In this document: positions 31,779 to 40,732 of the stretch, piece by piece | Numbering within the stretch: the stretch's first letter is position 1 | Layout: each line of letters begins with the position of its first letter | Notes under the pieces: generated by a model | What the model was told of the DNA's origin: nothing | Database searches by the model: none | What the model saw: the letters and a program-made list of their open reading frames with translations, nothing else | Translations under genes and position numbers: made by a program | NCBI RefSeq assembly: GCF_019636135.1 | Contig: NZ_JAHBYD010000038.1 | Location: 1-40,918, forward strand | DNA length: 40,918 bases | Direction: 5' to 3' | Source: Phenylobacterium sp. | GTDB taxonomy: Bacteria; Pseudomonadota; Alphaproteobacteria; Caulobacterales; Caulobacteraceae

Positions 31779-32891
31779 ATGCGGACGCTCGTCGTCGACG
31801 GGGTCGAGATCCCCGAAACCCTGCTCGCGCAGGAGGCCCAGAACCACCCCGGCGCATCCGCCGCCGACGCCCGCGCGGCGGCGGGCCACGCGCTCGCCAT
31901 CCGTTCCCTGCTGCTGCACCGGGCGCTCGGGCTCGGCCTGGAGGCCACGCCCCGGTTCGACGCCGCCGGCCGCGAGGAGACGCACGAGGAGGCGCTGATC
32001 CGCGAGCTGCTCGACGCGGAGGTCGACGTCGCGGTTCCGAGCGAGGAGGAATGCCGGCGGGTCTACGACGCCGCCCCGGAGCGGTTCCGCACCCCGGCGC
32101 TCAGCGAGGCCTCGCACATCCTCATCGAACCCCGGGGCGAAGGCCACGAGGCCGTGCATGCGGCGCGGGACGCGGCGTCCCGCCTGATCGCCATCCTGGC
32201 CGGGGGCGGCCGCACGTTCGCGGACCTGGCCCGCGACCACTCCGACTGCCCGTCCGGCGCGACCGGCGGGTCGCTCGGCCAGCTCGGGCCCGGCGACCTC
32301 GTCCCCGAGGTGGAACGCGTCCTGGCAGGCCTCTCGCCGGGCGGGGTGGCGGCGGAGCCCGTGCGCTCCCGCTTCGGCTGGCACGTCCTGCGCCTCGACC
32401 GGCGGATCGACGGCCGCCGGCTGCCCTTCGAGCTCGTGGAGGACAGGATCCGGCTGCACCTCGAGAGCCGGGCGTGGACGGCGGCGGCGACGCGCTATGT
32501 GTCCGACCTCGCCGCCGAGGCCCGCCGCCAGGGCGTCGCCCTGACGCTCGGCGTCGACGGCGCGGTCCGCGAGGGATCCCCGACGCTGGGCGACTTCCTG
32601 GGCGACCCGGGCGCCGCCGAGCGGCTGGCGCCCTGGCTGGCCGCCGTGGACCCCGACCTCGCCCAGCGGCTGGCCGCGGCGGCCGCGGCGGCGGGAGAGA
32701 CCGTCGCGGCCTACGCCCGCGACGCCATGGCCGCGTTCGTGGCCGAGGCGGACGACGAGCGCTGGACCAACCTCATCTCCGCCGCGCGCGACGCGGCGGA
32801 TCCCGCGCTGGCCTGCCTGGCGGCGGTGCTGCGCGCGAAGCTGGTCCCGGCCAGGCAGGTCTTCACGCTCATCCGGAGGGTCCCCGCGTGA
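31779..32891 (+). CDS. parvulin-type peptidyl-prolyl isomerase of the nar operon
   Basis: 370 residues. An N-terminal helical region (1-105) precedes a parvulin domain (about 106-205) with SEASHILIEPRGE, FADLARDHSDCPSGATGGSLGQLGPGDLVPE (in parts) and SRFGWHVLRLDRR. A long Ala-rich helical C-terminus follows. There is no signal peptide, so it is probably cytoplasmic. NifM-like parvulins help fold metalloenzymes, and related genes stand beside nar clusters in other proteobacteria, so a role in maturing NarGHI is plausible. It lies two bases from narI, and its stop overlaps the GTG of the next gene. Confidence 0.88.
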   Translation: MRTLVVDGVEIPETLLAQEAQNHPGASAADARAAAGHALAIRSLLLHRALGLGLEATPRFDAAGREETHEEALIRELLDAEVDVAVPSEEECRRVYDAAPERFRTPALSEASHILIEPRGEGHEAVHAARDAASRLIAILAGGGRTFADLARDHSDCPSGATGGSLGQLGPGDLVPEVERVLAGLSPGGVAAEPVRSRFGWHVLRLDRRIDGRRLPFELVEDRIRLHLESRAWTAAATRYVSDLAAEARRQGVALTLGVDGAVREGSPTLGDFLGDPGAAERLAPWLAAVDPDLAQRLAAAAAAAGETVAAYARDAMAAFVAEADDERWTNLISAARDAADPALACLAAVLRAKLVPARQVFTLIRRVPA

Positions 32892-34090
32892 GCCGCGGCG
32901 CAACCGCCTTCGCCGCGGTCGGGGTCGCCCTCGTGCTCGGCGCCCCGGGCCTGGCCGCGGCGGAGGGCCTGCCGGGCAAGGTGACCCTCGACGCCCGCCT
33001 GCGCTCCGAGACCGTCGACCAGGACGGCGCCGCCAAGGACGCCCATGCGCTGACCCTGCGCGCCCGCCTGGGCTACGAGACGCCGGCCTGGAACGGCTTC
33101 AAGGCGCTCGTCGAGGGCGAGACCGTCGTCGCGCTCGACGAGGCCTACAACAGCACCGCCAACGGCAGGCTCCGCTATCCGGTCGTCGGCGATCCCGGGG
33201 TGACCGAGCTGAACCGCGCCCAGGTGACCTGGTCGGGCCGGGACGGCGACGTGGCCATCGGCCGCCTGCGGCTGATCCTGGGCGCCGCCCGTTTCGTCGG
33301 CAATGCCGGGTTCCGGCAGAACGAACAGACCTTCGACGCGGTGAAGGCGGCCTGGCGGCCGACGAAGGACCTGGGCCTCACCTACGCCTACGTCGACAAG
33401 GTCCACCGCGTGTTCGGGCGGCGCAGCGCCCAGGGCGAATGGGACAGCGACAGCCATCTGGCGCAGGCGGACCTGAAGACCCCCGCGGGGCAGCTCACCG
33501 CCTACGGCTACCTGCTCGACTTCCGTAATGCCCCGACCCAGTCCAACGCCACCTGGGGCGCGCGGTTCGCGGGCGCCCGAAAGCTGCAGCCCGACCTCAG
33601 CCTGACCTACGAGGTCGAGTACGCGCGCCAGTCCGACTACCGCCATAGCCCGACCGGCTTCGACCTGGGCTACCTGGACCTGGGCGTCGGGCTGAAGCGG
33701 CCGGCCCGGTGGGTCACCGTCGGATACGAGCGCCTCGACGGCGACGGACGGCGAGGCTTCCAGACCCCGCTGGCGAGCCTCTTCGCCTACCAGGGCTGGG
33801 CCGATGTCTTCCTCACGACCCCGCCCGGGGGGGTGCGCGACCTGAACCTGCGGGCCGGCGCCACCGTCGGGCTGGGGCCGAAGGCCGTGCCGCTGAAGCT
33901 GCAGGTCGCGGCGCACGAGTTCGCCGACGACGACGGCTCGCGCCGCTATGGGCGTGAACTCGACCTGCTGGCCGCCGTCCCGATGAACAGGATCCTGAGC
34001 GCAGAGGTGCGGGCGGCGATCTTCGACGGCGCCCGGCCAGGGTTCGCGGACCGCCACAAGCTGTGGCTGACCCTCGAAGCCAAGTACTAG
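32888..34090 (+). CDS. outer-membrane beta-barrel protein, alginate-export/porin-like
   Basis: 400 residues. A signal peptide (about 1-25, ending LGAPGLAAAEG) is followed by alternating hydrophobic strands, with an RLRSETVDQDG early strand and a final LWLTLEAKY. The terminal Tyr, rather than Phe, still fits BAM recognition. The alternation of Gly/aromatic turns suggests a barrel of 14-18 strands, and it looks closest to alginate-export type porins. Translation starts at a GTG overlapping the PPIase stop. In the nar operon it could admit nitrate or release nitrite; the substrate is not shown by sequence. Confidence 0.8.
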   Translation: MSRGATAFAAVGVALVLGAPGLAAAEGLPGKVTLDARLRSETVDQDGAAKDAHALTLRARLGYETPAWNGFKALVEGETVVALDEAYNSTANGRLRYPVVGDPGVTELNRAQVTWSGRDGDVAIGRLRLILGAARFVGNAGFRQNEQTFDAVKAAWRPTKDLGLTYAYVDKVHRVFGRRSAQGEWDSDSHLAQADLKTPAGQLTAYGYLLDFRNAPTQSNATWGARFAGARKLQPDLSLTYEVEYARQSDYRHSPTGFDLGYLDLGVGLKRPARWVTVGYERLDGDGRRGFQTPLASLFAYQGWADVFLTTPPGGVRDLNLRAGATVGLGPKAVPLKLQVAAHEFADDDGSRRYGRELDLLAAVPMNRILSAEVRAAIFDGARPGFADRHKLWLTLEAKY

Positions 34091-34106
34091 CCCCGGAGGG
34101 CTCGCC

Positions 34107-34685
34107 ATGGCGCTGAACCGAGACCACGTCGCCGCCACCCCGGACACCCTGCTGTCCGATCCGATCACGTGGTTCTTCGCCGAGCACCAGCGGCACCGCC
34201 AGTTCTGCGACCTGATGCAGCGCGCCTCGATGGCCACCACCTACGACGAGGCGCTCGTCCGCTGGCTGTTGGACTTCATCGTCCACGACCTGGCCCTGCA
34301 CGTCCTGGACGAGGAGGAGGACCTCTTCCCCCTGATGCGGGCGCGCGCGCAGCCCGAGGACGAGGTCGACAAGGTTCTGGGCCGCCTCCAGGGCGAACAC
34401 GCCAAGGACCTCACCGCCGCGGCGGCGGTCCGCAACCACCTGGAGACCTGCCTGCGCCAGCAGGCGCCGATCAGCCGCAACAACGTGCGCCGCCGCGCGC
34501 TGGAGGCCTTCGCGGCGCAGGAGCGGGGACACCTGGCGCTGGAGAACGCGGTGATCCTGCCGCTGGCCCGCCTGCGCCTCACCGAGCGCGACCTGCTGGA
34601 TCTCTCGAACCGGCTCGCCAGGCGCAGGGGCGTGGCGTGGCGGCCGGCCTCGCAGCGTCGATCGGCCAGGGCCAGCAGCCCGTGA
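34107..34685 (+). CDS. hemerythrin-domain protein of the nar operon
   Basis: 192 residues. A four-helix HHE domain is visible: ITWFFAEHQRHRQF, IVHDLALHVLDEEEDLFPLM, QGEHAKDLTAAA and ERGHLALENAVILP provide His and Glu ligands for a di-iron site. It differs clearly from the DnrN-like protein at 15957-16505. Such proteins bind oxygen or NO, or sense redox state. GGAGGG precedes the ATG, and it lies 16 bases from the barrel gene, so it is the ninth gene of the nar transcript. The Arg/Ser-rich C-terminus (about 172-192) has no recognisable feature. Confidence 0.87.
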   Translation: MALNRDHVAATPDTLLSDPITWFFAEHQRHRQFCDLMQRASMATTYDEALVRWLLDFIVHDLALHVLDEEEDLFPLMRARAQPEDEVDKVLGRLQGEHAKDLTAAAAVRNHLETCLRQQAPISRNNVRRRALEAFAAQERGHLALENAVILPLARLRLTERDLLDLSNRLARRRGVAWRPASQRRSARASSP

Positions 34686-34765
34686 CCAACGCCCGCACGC
34701 CCGAGACCTCGCGGCGCTGCGGCCAACCCCGCGGCGCCTTCGCCGCATGATGGAGGAACCCCGCC

Positions 34766-36046
<1,281 letters not shown>

Positions 36047-36064
36047 CCGAACCTGGCCGTCGAC

Positions 36065-36106
36065 TTGATCCCCTTCAAGGCGGATCGCCCTGCCAGGGCC
36101 TAGGTT
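36065..36106 (+). promoter_or_regulatory. FNR/FixK-type promoter of the short unit before dusA
   Basis: The box TTGAT-CCCC-TTCAA (36065-36078) has perfect left and four-of-five right half-sites. TAGGTT at 36101-36106 sits where a class II FNR promoter needs its -10, giving a predicted start at 36113. Part of a 308-base gap between the acyl-CoA dehydrogenase and dusA. Confidence 0.65.
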
Positions 36107-36112
36107 GAGGGC

Positions 36113-36232
36113 ATGCCGTCCGACCTCTGCGGGGGACGGCGCAGCTCGAAGGAGGTGACCGCCCGAAAGGCATGAACCAATCGCTTCCCCTTTTCCTCGC
36201 GCCCCGCGGATCCGTCCGCGGGGCCGTTCTTT
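36113..36232 (+). ncRNA. candidate FixK-dependent small RNA or leader RNA
   Basis: From the predicted start to the terminator is about 120 bases. It contains a perfect anti-16S match, AAGGAGGTGA (36149-36158), then ATG at 36172, a pyrimidine-rich tract (36185-36199) and a strong terminator. Two short reading frames are possible: 20 codons at 36114-36176 and one from ATG 36172 that runs in frame into dusA. FNR-driven small RNAs of similar size are known (FnrS in enterobacteria), but I see no sequence relation. It may instead be a short peptide-coding leader that attenuates dusA. Existence as an RNA is inferred. Confidence 0.45.
36201..36232 (+). terminator. intrinsic terminator upstream of dusA
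   Basis: A perfect 10-bp stem, GCCCCGCGGA with TCCGCGGGGC, and a 4-base loop (36211-36214), followed by CGTTCTTTA. It ends the candidate small RNA. Transcription from the FixK box into dusA would have to pass it. Confidence 0.8.
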
Positions 36233-36354
36233 ATCCGCGGCGTCGGCGGCGGGCCACGCGGTTGAAGGACCAGGAAAGGCCGCGAAAGACGTCGCGCTTT
36301 GGGGTAGAGACGAGCGCGCGCGCCGCGACCCGACGGATTGAGACCACAAGCAAA

Positions 36355-37374
36355 GTGCCGGAACCTCGAGCTCACAGCCTGTCCGTCGCCCCCATGATGG
36401 ACTGGACGGACCGGCATTGCCGGGTGCTGCATCGGACGCTGTCGGCGCGGGCGTTGCTCTATACCGAGATGCTGACGACCGGGGCGGTGCGGCATGGGGA
36501 TCGGGCGCGGCTGCTGGCGTTCTCGCCGCGGGAGCATCCGGTGGCGCTGCAACTGGGCGGGTCGGAGCCGGGCGACCTGGCCGAGGCGGCGCGGATCGGC
36601 GAGGCCGAGGGGTACGACGAGATCAACCTCAACGTCGGCTGTCCGTCCGACCGGGTGCAGTCGGGGCGGTTCGGCGCGTGCCTGATGCGGGAGCCCGAGC
36701 TGGTGGCCGAGTGCATGGCGGCCATGGGCGCGGCGGTGAAGGTCCCGGTGACGGTGAAGTGCCGCATCGGCGTCGACGACCAGGACCCGGAGGAGAGCCT
36801 GTTCCGGCTGGTGGAGCTGTGCGCGCAGGCGGGCGTGAAGCTGTTCGTGGTCCATGCGCGCAAGGCGCTGCTGAAGGGGCTGTCGCCGAAGGAGAACCGC
36901 GACATCCCGCCGCTGGACTACCCGCTGGTGTGGCGGCTGAAGCGCGAGCGGCCGGACCTGACCATCGTGATCAATGGCGGGATCGGGTCGCTGGACGAGG
37001 CGGAAGAACACCTGCGGCGCGTCGACGGCGTGATGCTGGGCCGCGCCGCCTATCACACCCCGGCGATCCTGGGCGACGTCGACCGCCGCATCTTCGGCGC
37101 GGGCGGGAGCGTGGACCCGTTCGCGGCGGTGGCGGCCTATCGGGACTATGTGGCGTCCGAACTGGCGCGGGGCGCGCACCTGGCGGCGATGACCCGGCAC
37201 ATGCTGGGGCTGTTCCACGGCCGGCCGGGCGCGCGGGCCTGGCGGCGCATCCTCACGGTCGAGGGCGTGAAGGCGGGCGCCGGCCTGGAGGTGATCGACC
37301 AGGCCCTGGCGGTGGTCTCAGGGCTCGAAGCGCAGCGTGTCGCGCGTGGCCTCGAAGCGGGTGAGGCGGCCTAG
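36355..37374 (+). CDS. dusA: tRNA-dihydrouridine synthase A
   Basis: About 339 residues from GTG 36355. The TIM barrel with bound FMN shows LSVAPMMDWTDRHCR, INLNVGCPSDRVQSGRFGACLM (in parts) with the catalytic Cys in NVGCPS, TVKCRIGVDD, FVVHARKALLKGLSPKENR (in parts) and INGGIGS. It reduces uridines in the D-loop of tRNA. The frame is open back to ATG 36172, but the 61 extra codons run through a transcription terminator and are Arg-rich, so I place the start at the GTG; ATG 36394 would cut into the first barrel strand. The last 57 bases overlap the convergent protease gene. Confidence 0.92.
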   Translation: MPEPRAHSLSVAPMMDWTDRHCRVLHRTLSARALLYTEMLTTGAVRHGDRARLLAFSPREHPVALQLGGSEPGDLAEAARIGEAEGYDEINLNVGCPSDRVQSGRFGACLMREPELVAECMAAMGAAVKVPVTVKCRIGVDDQDPEESLFRLVELCAQAGVKLFVVHARKALLKGLSPKENRDIPPLDYPLVWRLKRERPDLTIVINGGIGSLDEAEEHLRRVDGVMLGRAAYHTPAILGDVDRRIFGAGGSVDPFAAVAAYRDYVASELARGAHLAAMTRHMLGLFHGRPGARAWRRILTVEGVKAGAGLEVIDQALAVVSGLEAQRVARGLEAGEAA

Positions 37375-37830
37375 GTAGCTCATCCCCAGCAGCGAGACGT
37401 CGAGGCCGTCGTTGACCACCAGCGCCTGCACGTTCTCCAGGCGGGCGCCGTTCACCGACACCGACGCCAGGGTCACGGCCGAGGCGCGCATCGAGCCGCC
37501 CGCGGTCGTCACGTCGTAGCCGGGCTTCAGGTCGGCCGTCCTGATGCCGAGGCGCCTGGCGTCGTCCGGCGTCAGCGCCACGGCCGTCGCGCCGGTGTCG
37601 ACGAGGAAGCGCACCGGCTTGCCGTTGACCTCGGCGTCGGCCCAGAAGTGGCCGTCGGAGCCCTTGGCCACCGCGCCGGAACCGGGCTTCGGCGCGCCGG
37701 CGGCGGCGAAGCCCGCGGCGTCGAGCCGCGCCATGCGCAGCGGTTGCGGATCGACGGCGGCCATCGCCGCGGCGCTGGCGGCGGCGGACAGGGCCGCGAC
37801 AAGCGTAAGCCTGCCAAAGGAAGACACCAC
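37318..37830 (-). CDS. retropepsin-like aspartic protease family protein
   Basis: 170 residues. A signal peptide (about 1-25, ending AAAMAAVDP) is followed by a retropepsin domain with the single catalytic motif FLVDTGATAVAL and the later DVSLLGMSYLGRL. One DTG per chain means a homodimer would form the active site, as in retroviral proteases. It belongs to the bacterial clan AA family (TIGR02281 type) common in alphaproteobacteria; targets are unknown. It is probably periplasmic. It overlaps dusA tail to tail by 57 bases. Confidence 0.9.
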   Translation of the reverse strand: MVSSFGRLTLVAALSAAASAAAMAAVDPQPLRMARLDAAGFAAAGAPKPGSGAVAKGSDGHFWADAEVNGKPVRFLVDTGATAVALTPDDARRLGIRTADLKPGYDVTTAGGSMRASAVTLASVSVNGARLENVQALVVNDGLDVSLLGMSYLGRLTRFEATRDTLRFEP

Positions 37831-37941
37831 GACATCACCCGGTAAGCGGCCGTTCCGGCCTGTCTTGTGCGGCGATGGTTACCCACTCAGCGTTGGAATC
37901 CCGTGAATCGACAGGGTTTCCGGGGGCTTAACCGTGCGGGT

Positions 37942-38148
37942 TCAGAAGAGGCCGAGCTTCTCGGGCCGGATCAGGCTGCGGCGGCCGGGGAGGTCTTCGA
38001 GGATCGCCTCGCGCTCGGCGTCGGTGAAGCGGGTCCACTGCGCCACCTCGGCGAGCTTGCGGTAGCAGCCCAGGCAGAGGCCGCTCTCGCCGTCGACGAC
38101 GCACACCTTGATGCAGGGCGTCCTGATGGGGGCCGGCGGCCCGCTCAT
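37942..38148 (-). CDS. DUF1289 family small cysteine protein
   Basis: 68 residues. Four cysteines in the pattern CIKVCVVDGESGLCLGCYR are the signature of DUF1289 and suggest zinc or iron-sulfur binding. RTPCIKVC at the start and TRFTDAEREAIL in the middle are typical. No function is established. The ATG at 38148 overlaps the stop of the thioesterase gene, so the two form an operon. Confidence 0.9.
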   Translation of the reverse strand: MSGPPAPIRTPCIKVCVVDGESGLCLGCYRKLAEVAQWTRFTDAEREAILEDLPGRRSLIRPEKLGLF

Positions 38149-38582
38149 CCGGGGATCGCGTAGGTGACGTTGGCCTGGGCGGCCAGGCGGTCGGGGTTCT
38201 CGCTCCACATGCGCACGTCGCAGACCGCGAGGCGGCGGCCGAGCCGCAGCAGCTCGCACTCGGCGTGGACGTCGCCCGGCTGGGCGCCGCGCAGGAAGCT
38301 CATCGTCAGGTGCGAGGTCACGGCCATGAGCTGCGGGCCGATGTGCGCCAGCGTGATCGCATAGGCGGCGTTGTCGGCCACCCCCATCAGCGTCGGGCCG
38401 GAGATCACGCCGCCCGGCCGCAGGATCCCCTCGCGATAGGGCGAGACCATGTGCAGCCGCCCGGGCCCGATCTCGGTCACCTTCGGCATCAGGGCGTGGT
38501 CGGCGTCCGGGAAGGCCCGGTGCAGGAGGGCGTTCACGCCGTCCACGTCGAGTTTCGGTTCCAGCTTCAGCATAGCAACCAT
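38145..38582 (-). CDS. PaaI-type hotdog-fold thioesterase
   Basis: 145 residues, single hotdog domain. Key segments are REGILRPGGVISGPTLMGVADNAAYAITLAHIGP (in parts), where the Asp of GVADNAAY is the likely catalytic residue, and TSHLTMSFLRGAQPGDVHAECELLRLGRR (in parts). It cleaves an acyl-CoA of unknown type. An ATG nine bases downstream (38573) is an alternative start; neither has a clear Shine-Dalgarno. It faces the secreted protein gene across an AT-rich promoter region. Confidence 0.87.
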   Translation of the reverse strand: MVAMLKLEPKLDVDGVNALLHRAFPDADHALMPKVTEIGPGRLHMVSPYREGILRPGGVISGPTLMGVADNAAYAITLAHIGPQLMAVTSHLTMSFLRGAQPGDVHAECELLRLGRRLAVCDVRMWSENPDRLAAQANVTYAIPG

Positions 38583-38746
38583 CTGACACGATGTGACCGC
38601 ATCATTACAAGTCGTTTATGTCTCGACGTAACAACTATGTATCATGACTTAATATTAATGCTCGAATACTGATCATTGCGGCTTGTTAATTTGAGATGAA
38701 GCGGGGCGGCGCGCAGTCTTCGTTCAGATTTCCAGGGAGAACGCTT

Positions 38747-39082
38747 ATGAAGTTCGCAGCCTTCGCACTTGTCGCCGCCGCGCTCACGGCCGGCTCGGCT
38801 GTCGCCGCCGAGCGCGTCACCGACGTCGACTTCCTCAAGGCCAACCGTTGCAAGGGCCTGGCCACCTCGATCACCGGCGTCGTCGACCCGGCCAGCCTCG
38901 ACAGCTTCATCAAGGCCGAGCGCGGGGCGCGCGCCGCCTACATCGCCGAGCGCGCCTCCGAGGAGTTCGCCAAGGCGAAGAAGGAAGGCCGCAGCGCCGA
39001 CCGCAAGGAGCGCCTGACCGCCGAACTGGCCGGGCCGTGCCAGGCCTACATGGGCGGCGCCTCCTCGATGGCCAAGCAATAG
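38747..39082 (+). CDS. small secreted protein of unknown function
   Basis: 111 residues. A clear signal peptide (KFAAFALVAAALTAGSAVA, cleaved before AERVTDV) leads into a mature chain of about 90 residues, mostly helical and rich in Ala, Lys and Glu. Two cysteines (in NRCKGL and GPCQAY) could form a disulfide in the periplasm. The ATG at 38747 has AGGGAGA six bases upstream. The 165 bases before it are unusually AT-rich for this genome, as a strong promoter would be, and a good terminator follows at 39145. I do not recognise the family. Confidence 0.82.
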   Translation: MKFAAFALVAAALTAGSAVAAERVTDVDFLKANRCKGLATSITGVVDPASLDSFIKAERGARAAYIAERASEEFAKAKKEGRSADRKERLTAELAGPCQAYMGGASSMAKQ

Positions 39083-39144
39083 GCCCGGCGCTCCGCCCGG
39101 GGTTCTTCCGGTCCCAAGCCCAACTGGACGGCTCTCGTCTGCCG

Positions 39145-39178
39145 GCGCGCCGCAACCCCACGCGGCGCGCTTCTTTTT
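39145..39178 (+). terminator. intrinsic terminator after the secreted protein gene
   Basis: A perfect 9-bp stem (GCGCGCCGC / GCGGCGCGC) with an 8-base loop is followed by TTCTTTTT. It is the best Rho-independent terminator in the window and isolates the secreted protein gene from the phospholipase D gene. Confidence 0.9.
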
Positions 39179-39253
39179 GCCCGGAACCAAGCTGCACAAT
39201 AGGCTTTCATGCGGAGCGGGTGCGTCACGACCCGCGGGCGAGGGTGCTGTGCG

Positions 39254-40732
39254 ATGTCGCTGCTGATCCCCGGCGAGACCTGCTGGCGGACCGAGCGGGC
39301 CGACCGCGCCGCGTTCCTGATCGACACCGAGGCCTATTTCACCGCGCTGGCGGATGCGTTCCAGAAGGCGCGCCGCTCGATCCTGATCCTGGGCTGGGGC
39401 TTCGACCCGCGCACGCGGCTGACGCCCGACGGCTACGACGGCCCCGCCGACCCGGACGAGGTGGGGCGCGTGCTGCTGCGGATCGCCTGCGGCAAGCCCG
39501 AGGTGGACGTGCGCCTGCTGATCTGGAAGTCGGCGCTGCCGATCAGCGCGACGCAGGAGTTCTTCCCGCACAAGGCCCGCAAGTGGTTCCGGAACACGCC
39601 GGTGAAGTTCCGGCTGGACGACCAGGTCCCCATGGGCGCCTGCCACCACCAGAAGGCGGTGATCATCGACGACCGGCTGGCCTTCGTCGGCGGCGGCGAC
39701 ATCGCCGTCGACCGCTGGGACACGCCCGGCCACCTGGAACAGGACATGCGGCGCATCATGCCCGACCAGGAGTGTCACGCGCCGCGGCACGAGGTGATGA
39801 TGATGGTCGACGGCGCCGCGGCCCGCGCCGTGGCCGACCACTTCCGCGAACGCTGGCGGACCGGGACGAAGGGCGAGGTGCTGGCGCCGCCCGAGGACGC
39901 CGGCGGCGATCCCTGGCCCGACCATGTGCCGCCGCACCTGCTGCATCCCCGGGTCTCGATCGCGCGCACCCATCCGGCCTGGCGCGGCGCGGCGCGCATC
40001 GAGGAGATCGGCCGGCTGGCCCTGCGCTGCATCGCCGAGGCCAGGGACACGATCTACCTGGAGAACCAGTACTTCACCTCGCCGGTGATCACCGAGGCGC
40101 TGGCGCGGCGGCTGGGCGAGCCCGACGGGCCGGACGTGGTGCTGATCGCCACCGGCCGGTCGCCGAGCTGGTTCGACCAGCTCACCATGGACCACGCCCG
40201 CGGCGCGATGGTGTGGCGGCTGCGCGCCGCCGACGTGTTCGGCCGCTTCCGGGCGCTCTATCCGACGACGCCGGCCGGCTCGACGATCATCGTCCATTCG
40301 AAGACCAGCATCTTCGACGACCGGGTCGTGCGGATCGGCTCGGCCAACCTCAACAACCGCTCCATCGGCTACGACACCGAGCTGGAACTCGCCGTCGAGG
40401 CCGACCATGACGAGGCGCGCATCGTCGTCAGCGCCTTCCGCGACCGGCTCGTGGGCCATTTCATGGGGGTCACGGGCGACACGGTCTCCAGGACCCGCGC
40501 AGAGCGGGGCGGGCTGGCGGCCGCCATCGACCACCTGAACCGCGACGGCCGCCTGAAGCCGATCGACCCGAAGCGCGGCAGCCCGATGCAGGCGTTCTTC
40601 GCCAACCTGCACCTGGGCGACCCCTCCGACCCCAGCGACGCCTGGCGGCCCTTGCGCCGGCGCGACCGGCTGTTCCGCCAGGCCCGCGAACTCGCCGCGC
40701 CGCCGCGCCCGGATCCTTCGGGCGGCGCGTGA
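39254..40732 (+). CDS. phospholipase D-family protein (two HKD motifs)
   Basis: 492 residues with both HKD half-sites: HHQKAVIIDDRLAFVGGGD (about 134-152) and VHSKTSIFDDRVVRIGSAN (about 351-369). Such enzymes cleave or transfer phosphodiester head groups, including cardiolipin synthesis. There is no signal peptide or clear membrane helix, and the order and spacing fit the PLD-type phospholipases rather than the usual membrane-anchored Cls. The ATG at 39254 begins at SLLIPGETCWR; a longer frame to 39209 lacks a Shine-Dalgarno. The 186 bases after it hold no gene I can support; a frame opening at GTG 40836 runs off the window. Confidence 0.88.
   Translation: MSLLIPGETCWRTERADRAAFLIDTEAYFTALADAFQKARRSILILGWGFDPRTRLTPDGYDGPADPDEVGRVLLRIACGKPEVDVRLLIWKSALPISATQEFFPHKARKWFRNTPVKFRLDDQVPMGACHHQKAVIIDDRLAFVGGGDIAVDRWDTPGHLEQDMRRIMPDQECHAPRHEVMMMVDGAAARAVADHFRERWRTGTKGEVLAPPEDAGGDPWPDHVPPHLLHPRVSIARTHPAWRGAARIEEIGRLALRCIAEARDTIYLENQYFTSPVITEALARRLGEPDGPDVVLIATGRSPSWFDQLTMDHARGAMVWRLRAADVFGRFRALYPTTPAGSTIIVHSKTSIFDDRVVRIGSANLNNRSIGYDTELELAVEADHDEARIVVSAFRDRLVGHFMGVTGDTVSRTRAERGGLAAAIDHLNRDGRLKPIDPKRGSPMQAFFANLHLGDPSDPSDAWRPLRRRDRLFRQARELAAPPRPDPSGGA

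Noticed and set aside
36172..36354. Extended dusA start at ATG 36172
   Set aside because: It has an excellent Shine-Dalgarno but would translate through a 10-bp terminator and 61 Arg-rich codons foreign to DusA; kept only as a possible short leader frame.
38640..38700. CtrA-type site (TTAA-N7-TTAA) before the secreted protein gene
   Set aside because: TTAA occurs near 38649 and 38685 but not at the required 7-base spacing.
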